Shown: in pieces, positions 31,475 through 37,183 of the stretch
How the letters are laid out: every line of letters begins with the position of its first letter
Numbering within the stretch: the first letter of the stretch is position 1
Assembly: GCA_020848635.1 (NCBI GenBank)
Contig: JADLHS010000146.1
Location: forward strand, 1 to 37,183
Source: Limisphaerales bacterium
Lineage (GTDB): Bacteria; Verrucomicrobiota; Verrucomicrobiia; Limisphaerales; JADLHS01
Length of the DNA: 37,183 nt
Direction of reading: 5' to 3'
Made by a program: the position numbers and the translations under genes
Notes under the pieces: generated by a model
The model's input: the letters and a program-made list of their open reading frames with translations, nothing else
The model's database searches: none
What the model was told of the DNA's origin: nothing

Positions 31475-32077
31475 TCAGCTTTTTTGCACGGTGTAGGGGC
31501 CGATCTCCAGACCCCGCATCATGAAATCCATCAACTGGGCCCAGCCCTCGAAGTGCCAGTAGGTCGTCAGCGCTTCCAGATGCTGAAAGAAGCGCCGCCG
31601 CGCGCCCACGGTGGCCCGGATCAGGCGGTAGCTTTCATCGGCCAGTTCCAGCAACGTGTGCAGCCCGAAGGCCAGCAGGTTCATCGTCAGCAGCAGTGAA
31701 CTCAAGTGCTGCTGGCCGTGCCCGAAGTTGTGTTCCAGATGATAGCCCCGGTTCTTGAGCACGTTGTTGTGTTCGTTCTCGATCTTCCAGCGCGCCCGCC
31801 CGGCAGCCACCAGCCCGGCGACGTTGTCCGCAGTGATGTCCCAGTCGGTGATGAAGCTGTTGTGGTAACGCACCTGTCCTTCGGCGTCGGTGATCGTCAG
31901 CTCGCACCAGTTGACCTTCAGGGCGTCGTCGCTGTCGGTCAGGGGCACGGCATTGGCCCAGCGATACTGGTGGTGCAGGTCATCGAACAGGCTGAAGAGG
32001 TGATGCGGGGCCACCGGGTCGAGCGTCTGGCGGATGTGATTGTCGCTGTCCAGTCCGCAGGCTTCCTGGCCGGGCAT
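31475..32077 (-). pseudogene. DDE transposase C-terminal fragment (ISNCY/IS4-like)
   Basis: The 200-residue frame carries the transposase C-terminal half: VNWCELTITDAEGQVRYHNS, GRARWKIENEHNNVLKNRGY (the conserved YREK-like acidic helix area) and LEHNFGHGQQHLSSLLLTMN. The upstream part with the first catalytic aspartates is missing; the frame ends at the join with the recombinase fragment near 32077. The exact IS family cannot be fixed by eye. Several elements of ISNCY type share this end. Confidence 0.6.
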
Positions 32078-32733
32078 TTGAAGACATAGTCATTTCGTAT
32101 TTAGGTGAGATTGGGAAGCACCCAGAGATCATCGAGGCCGCGATGCGCGCGTGCCATGAGGCCAAAGCAAAGTCCGTCCGTCCGCTCAAATCGAAGCTCG
32201 CCGAAACCGAGAAGCGCTACCGTGAACGTTCTGCGGAAATGCGAAATTGCCTTGATGCCGCGAAGAAGATTGGGACGGCTGCTGTCACCGCTGAGTTCAC
32301 GGAAGAGGCGAATCGCATTTCAGCGGAAAAAAGAGATTTGGAACATGAAAGAGTCAGGATCAAAGCAGAAATCAATTACCTTGAGGGCGTGGCGGCCGAT
32401 ACTGATGTCATCGCTAATGCGCTCCTGCGATTTCAAAAGGTTGTCACAACCCTGCCACTGGAAGAGCAAAAGGAACTCATTCAGCTCATCGTCCGAGAAA
32501 TTGTTGTTAAGCCGTATGATCCTGAAAAGGATCCAAAAGCTGGAGAAAGGGGAATTTTCAAGACGCGAATCCGAACCAAATGGTATTTAGTTAACATTTC
32601 GATATTTGCAACCGACTTAATACCAAGCAGTTACAAAGTTGAAGAAATAAGTTCAGATTTGAAGGGACATGGCTCCAGAGGAAGGGCTCGAACCTTCAAC
32701 ATCGCGGTTAACAGCCGCGCGCTCTACCATTGA
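32074..32733 (+). pseudogene. Large serine recombinase C-terminal fragment
   Basis: The readable frame encodes FEDIVISYLGEIGKHPEIIEAA, the coiled-coil region (AKAKSVRPLKSKLAETEKRY, then ISAEKRDLEHERVRIKAEIN) and RFQKVVTTLPLEEQKELIQL, typical of the C-terminal half of phage-type large serine recombinases. The catalytic serine domain and the zinc ribbon upstream are lost at the joint with the transposase fragment. The frame runs on through the antisense strand of the tRNA-Asn gene and stops inside it (32733). The last 22 codons are therefore not recombinase. Confidence 0.65.
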
Positions 32734-32744
32734 GCTACTCTGGA
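32670..32744 (-). tRNA. tRNA-Asn (anticodon GTT) with encoded CCA
   Basis: The minus strand reads TCCAGAG, D arm GCTCAATGGTAGAGC, anticodon stem CGCGG/CCGCG with loop CTGTTAA (anticodon GTT), T arm GAAGG TTCGAGC CCTTC, and acceptor strand CTCTGGA with discriminator G. The three bases at 32670-32672 add CCA. All stems pair. The 3' end points toward the degraded mobile region, so this gene is a likely integration site. Confidence 0.93.
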
Positions 32745-32808
32745 ACACCAAAACCGTCCGCCAACGAGCGCAAACGGATGCGCACTCTACAAACCAGGAG
32801 CCCAACCG

Positions 32809-33699
32809 TCAAACGCTTTTAGCCCGCTTGGGGATTGAGACCGGCTTAAGCGGTTGGCAGGTGGGACAATAAAACGTGCTCCGAGCCGCTTGGACGATGC
32901 GCCGGATTGCCGTTTGACAGCGCGGGCAGGGCAATCCTTTCCGGTCGTAAACCCGCAGCCGCTCAGCATAATAATCGGCCGCACCCGCCGCCCGCCCAAA
33001 ATAAAACAACCCGTCGCCACCGGACTTTTCACCGTAATGCAAGGGAAGAGTGCTGCCAAAGCGAATCGCTTCCGTCAACACGGCGCGGATTGTATGCCGC
33101 AGGGCATTCACCTGAGGGCGGCTCAGTTTACGGGCCGCGAGTTGGGGCGCGATGCGGGCACGAAACAAAGCCTCACTCGCGTAAATGTTGCCCACGCCCC
33201 CGACCAGGGATTGATCGAGCAGCTTGACTTTGATGGCCTGCCGGGATCGGGTGAGCGCCGCGCCGAACGCGGCGACGGTGAAATCTTCACCCAGCGGCTC
33301 CGGTCCCAGGCGCGACACCGCCCGAGTGTCGAGTGTGAGCCGCCCAAAATAGCGCGGGTCCTCGTAAACAAACCATTCGCGGCCCAGATCAAGGATCACT
33401 GCCGCGTGTTTGGGCAACGGCGCGCGGCGCGGAGCCAGATACATCCGCCCCGTCATGCCCAAATGGCCGACCAGGATCAGGGGGGCGCGGCAGCCCGGCT
33501 GGCGCAGCTCAAAGACCAGGTACTTTCCGCGCCGGGACAACCCGGTGAAGCGGGCGCCGCGCAGCGAGCGTTGAAGTTGGCCCACCGGGGTTGGCTTCAG
33601 CACCCGCGCCCGTCGTACCGCCACGGCACGGATCGTCCGACCGCAGACCAACGGCCGCAAGTGGCGGACGAGGACTTCAACTTCGGGCAGTTCCGGCAT
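32809..33699 (-). CDS. mutM: Formamidopyrimidine-DNA glycosylase (Fpg)
   Basis: The 296-residue protein has the catalytic N-terminus MPELPEVEV (P2, E3), the conserved lysine region (SRRGKYLVFEL), the helix-two-turn-helix block LLDQSLVGGVGNIYASEALFRARI and a C-terminal zinc finger of two Cys pairs (CPRC and CPTC). It removes oxidised purines such as 8-oxoguanine from DNA and cuts the abasic site. Its start is three bases after the stop of pyrH on the same strand, so the two share a message. Length and motifs are complete. Confidence 0.95.
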   Translation of the reverse strand: MPELPEVEVLVRHLRPLVCGRTIRAVAVRRARVLKPTPVGQLQRSLRGARFTGLSRRGKYLVFELRQPGCRAPLILVGHLGMTGRMYLAPRRAPLPKHAAVILDLGREWFVYEDPRYFGRLTLDTRAVSRLGPEPLGEDFTVAAFGAALTRSRQAIKVKLLDQSLVGGVGNIYASEALFRARIAPQLAARKLSRPQVNALRHTIRAVLTEAIRFGSTLPLHYGEKSGGDGLFYFGRAAGAADYYAERLRVYDRKGLPCPRCQTAIRRIVQAARSTFYCPTCQPLKPVSIPKRAKSV

Positions 33700-33702
33700 C
33701 GG

Positions 33703-34524
<822 letters not shown>

Positions 34525-34537
34525 TTAATCTGAAGCC

Positions 34538-35041
34538 ATGCGAAGACTTGAACCGCCCGACGTGCATCATTTCCAAGCGGCGCAAGGCTGGCTCGGCCTT
34601 GGCGCACACGCCGACGCCTGGGCGGAGTTGGACGCGATTTCGCCGCCGAACCAGCGGCATCCGGCCGTGCTGGACTTGCGCTGGACGATGCACGTTGAGG
34701 CGCGGGAATGGGACGCGGCGCTGAAGGTTGCCGACGACATGCTGGCGCTGGCGCCGGAACGGGCGGATAGCTGGCTGCACCACGCGTATGCGTTGCGCCG
34801 CGCGTCCCACGGCGGGTTGGCTCAGGCCCGGGCCGCACTCGAACCCGCCGCAAAGAAATTCCCCAAAGAGCCCGTCATTCCCTACAACCTTTCGTGTTAT
34901 GCGTGCCAACTGCAACTACTGGAGGAAGCCCGGGCGTGGTTCCAACACGCCCTAAAGGCCGGCAAGAAGTCGGAACTCAAGCGCATGGCGCTCGCCGATC
35001 CCGATCTGGAAGCGTTGTGGGAGGAAATCCGACCGCTTTGA
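34538..35041 (+). CDS. Tetratricopeptide-repeat protein
   Basis: This 167-residue cytoplasmic protein is made of helical pairs of TPR type: ALKVADDMLALAPERADSWL, ALEPAAKKFPKEPVIPYNLS and AWFQHALKAGKKSELKRMAL. It has no signal peptide or catalytic residues, so it is probably a protein-binding scaffold. It starts 110 bases from pyrH in the other direction and is followed 80 bases later by lutA. Its partner is unknown. Confidence 0.8.
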   Translation: MRRLEPPDVHHFQAAQGWLGLGAHADAWAELDAISPPNQRHPAVLDLRWTMHVEAREWDAALKVADDMLALAPERADSWLHHAYALRRASHGGLAQARAALEPAAKKFPKEPVIPYNLSCYACQLQLLEEARAWFQHALKAGKKSELKRMALADPDLEALWEEIRPL

Positions 35042-35121
35042 TTCGGGGTGCTCCCCAAGCCAGCACGCCACCAATTCTTTTTGTCGCCAACGGCCCGGTT
35101 TCTTTCCAAGCTTCCCACGCG

Positions 35122-35838
35122 ATGACGATCACGTTGTTCATCCCCTGCTTTGTGGACCTGATGTATCCGCAGGTCGGCAGGGCAATGGTGCGCATTTTCG
35201 AGAGGCTCGGACACCAGGTGGTTTGCCCGGAAGCCCCGGCCTGCTGCGGTCAACCGGCGTTCAACACCGGATACTGGGACGAGAGCCGCGCCGTGGCCGT
35301 CAAAGTGATCGAGGCGGTCAAAGACGCCGAGGCGGTCGTGATCGCCAGCGGATCGTGCGGCGCGATGATGAGTGTCTTTTATCCGCAACTCTTTGCCGGC
35401 ACCCCGCACGAGGCCGCGGCCAGGTCCGTCGCGGCCAAGTGCTACGAATTCTCCAGCTTCCTCGTGAACAAACTCGGCGTCACCGATCTCGGCGCGAAGT
35501 TCCCGCACAAGGTCACGTTTCACGATGGCTGCCATGGCTTACGCGAGCTGAACAACAAACGCCCCCCGCGCGAACTGCTCGCGAAGGTGAAGGGTTTGGA
35601 ATTGATCGAGATGGGTGCGGCGGAAACCTGTTGCGGCTTTGGCGGAACGTTCGCCGCGAAGTTCCCCGCCATCTCAACTGCAATGGGGGAAGTGAAATGC
35701 GCCAGCGCGCTGGAAACCAAGGCGGATTATGTCGTCTCGTGTGATTCGAGCTGCTTGATGCAGATTCAAGGTTCGGCCGACAAACAGCATAAGGGCATCA
35801 AGACGATTCATTTGGCGGAGGTATTGGCCCAGTCATGA
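35122..35838 (+). CDS. lutA: Lactate utilisation Fe-S protein LutA
   Basis: The 238-residue protein belongs to the LutA/YkgE group: cysteine-rich CCG domains with CCGQPAFNTGYWDE, HDGCHGLRELNNKRPPRE, CCGFGGTFAAKFP and SCDSSCLMQIQG. It is one subunit of the LutABC complex that oxidises L-lactate to pyruvate. The start at 35122 (MTITLFIPCFVDLMYPQ) begins the family match; the longer frame to 34894 is the shadow of the TPR gene. It overlaps lutB by ATGA at 35835, so the two are translated together. Confidence 0.9.
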   Translation: MTITLFIPCFVDLMYPQVGRAMVRIFERLGHQVVCPEAPACCGQPAFNTGYWDESRAVAVKVIEAVKDAEAVVIASGSCGAMMSVFYPQLFAGTPHEAAARSVAAKCYEFSSFLVNKLGVTDLGAKFPHKVTFHDGCHGLRELNNKRPPRELLAKVKGLELIEMGAAETCCGFGGTFAAKFPAISTAMGEVKCASALETKADYVVSCDSSCLMQIQGSADKQHKGIKTIHLAEVLAQS

Positions 35839-37183
35839 GCACGCCCGCCACCCATTTCAACGAGGACGCCCGCCGGGTAGCGCCGGATTTGCGGCATCGC
35901 GGCATCATCCAGACGGCGATGGGCAAATACGAGGTCGTCCGCGACCAGCGCAAGTTGTGGTTTCAAGACTGGCAGGGCGCGCGGAATCTTGCCGCCCGCA
36001 CGAAGTTCGAAGCGGTTAACCACCTCGACAGGCATCTCGAACAGTTCGCACGCTTGCTCGAAGCGCGCGGCACGAAGGTGCATTGGGCCAGCAACGCGCA
36101 ACAGGGGCGTGACATCATCCTCGGCATTCTGCGCGAGAAGAACGCCAAGATCATTGTTAAGTCCAAGGCGATGACTTCCGAGGAAATCCACCTCAACGAC
36201 GCGATGGAGCACGCGGGTTACGAAGTCGTAGAGTCCGACCTGGGCGAATTCATCGTCCAACTCCGGCAGGAGCCGCCGTATCACCTCGTCTTCCCCGCCA
36301 TGCACCTGACGCGCGGCGAGATCAAGCAAACCTTCCAGGAAAAGCTCAACGACGCTCCGTCCGACGAACCCGAGGACCTGACGATGGTCGCCCGGCGTGT
36401 CATGCGGCAGAAATATCTTCAAGCCGACGTCGGCATCACCGGGGCGAACTTCGCGATTGCCGAGACGGGCATGATTTCGATCACGGAGAACGAAGGCAAC
36501 GCCCGGCTCACGGCAGCGCTGCCCAAGACAATGATTACGCTCGTGGGCATCGAGAAAGTGCTGCCACGCCTGGACGATCTCGCACTGTTCCTGCCGATGC
36601 TCGCGGTCATGGGCACGGGCCAGGCATTGACGTGTTACAACACGATGTATGGCGGGCCGCGGCAGTCCGGCGAAGCCGACGGGCCGGAGGAATACCACGT
36701 CGTACTGCTCGACAATCAGCGCACCACCCTGCTCGCGGACGCCGAGCAACGCGATGCGCTGGGGTGCATCCGCTGCGGTGCGTGCCTGAATGTCTGCCCG
36801 ATCTTTCGCAACGTTGGCGGGCACACCTACGGCACGGTCTATGGCGGGCCGATCGGTTCGGTCATCACGCCGCATTTGCGCGGTTTGCAGGATTGGAAGC
36901 ATCTGAGTTACGCGTCGTCGCTGTGCGGCGCCTGCACCGAGACTTGCCCGGTGAAAATTGATCTGCACCACCACTTGCTGCAAAACCGGCGAAACGGTTC
37001 CCAACAGAAACCGAGTTGGTGGCAGAAGCTGGCGTTTCAAATTTTCGCCCCGATTGCGAACAAGCCGGGGCTCTGGTCGTTGACGACGAAGCTGGGGCGC
37101 TTTGGACAACGGTTCCACGGCTTGATCAAGGGGAGCGCAATTGACCCCGCCCAGGCCTGGACCAAGACGCGCGAACTGCCGCC
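35835..37183 (+). CDS. lutB: Lactate utilisation Fe-S protein LutB (cut by the window end)
   Basis: The reading frame from the ATG at 35835 has no stop before the window ends, so only the first 449 codons are seen. The protein shows the LutB domain order: an N-terminal LUD-type domain (GITGANFAIAETGMISITEN) and then two 4Fe-4S motifs, CIRCGACLNVCPIF and CGACTETCPVKID. It accepts electrons during L-lactate oxidation. A lutC gene would be expected next, beyond this window. Confidence 0.92.
   Translation, partial: MSTPATHFNEDARRVAPDLRHRGIIQTAMGKYEVVRDQRKLWFQDWQGARNLAARTKFEAVNHLDRHLEQFARLLEARGTKVHWASNAQQGRDIILGILREKNAKIIVKSKAMTSEEIHLNDAMEHAGYEVVESDLGEFIVQLRQEPPYHLVFPAMHLTRGEIKQTFQEKLNDAPSDEPEDLTMVARRVMRQKYLQADVGITGANFAIAETGMISITENEGNARLTAALPKTMITLVGIEKVLPRLDDLALFLPMLAVMGTGQALTCYNTMYGGPRQSGEADGPEEYHVVLLDNQRTTLLADAEQRDALGCIRCGACLNVCPIFRNVGGHTYGTVYGGPIGSVITPHLRGLQDWKHLSYASSLCGACTETCPVKIDLHHHLLQNRRNGSQQKPSWWQKLAFQIFAPIANKPGLWSLTTKLGRFGQRFHGLIKGSAIDPAQAWTKTRELP

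Noticed and set aside
32650-32744. Reading the recombinase frame to its stop at 32733 as a full C-terminus
   Set aside because: The last codons are antisense to a well-folded tRNA-Asn, so the real recombinase ends earlier.

Overview
The window looks like a chromosomal segment of a GC-rich Verrucomicrobiota bacterium (Pedosphaera/Limisphaerales-like). This is an inference from gene content and style, not from a marker gene. The signs are several Tat-exported Gfo/Idh/MocA oxidoreductases, LamG and pectate-lyase-like secreted proteins, an ECF sigma factor paired with a one-pass membrane protein, and many GC-rich palindromic intergenic repeats.

Layout. (1) 235-2211: ECF sigma factor and its probable membrane-anchored anti-sigma partner. 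(2) 2462-7504: extracytoplasmic sugar metabolism, with two Tat-signal Gfo/Idh/MocA oxidoreductases, a sialidase-like protein and a Tat-signal xylose-isomerase-like TIM barrel. (3) 7671-10703: a broken trypsin-like protease, a small XRE regulator, a LamG protein and a 1.25-kb repeat-rich stretch without genes. (4) 10704-22918: a probable pectin or rhamnogalacturonan locus, with two divergent PL1-like lyases, a third Tat oxidoreductase, a ThuA-like protein, an alpha/beta-hydrolase, a RIFT-barrel lyase-like protein, an amidohydrolase and a purple-acid-phosphatase-like enzyme. (5) 22943-32733: a degraded accessory region. It holds fragments of a CCA-adding enzyme and an exonuclease, two unknown genes, a chimeric DUF262-HsdM gene, an IS110 element inside IS66 remains, a broken lipoprotein gene, an AlpA-like regulator, a Fic protein with an elaborate leader, a transposase fragment and a large serine recombinase fragment. 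It ends at the 3' end of a tRNA-Asn gene. (6) 32670-37183: core genes tRNA-Asn, mutM, pyrH, a TPR protein, lutA and lutB (cut by the window end).

How the genes work together. Regions 2 and 4 suggest breakdown of plant or algal polysaccharide outside the cytoplasm, combining lyases and esterases with redox enzymes. The pairing of a Gfo/Idh/MocA enzyme with a TIM-barrel protein resembles known oxidation-elimination routes of glycoside cleavage. Region 5 looks like a genomic island beside tRNA-Asn, worn down by deletions and insertion sequences. Its most unusual items are a 60-bp palindromic repeat inserted in frame in the HsdM-derived coding sequence, the in-frame fusion that carries it, and a structured non-coding end upstream of the IS110 transposase that is a good bridge-RNA candidate.
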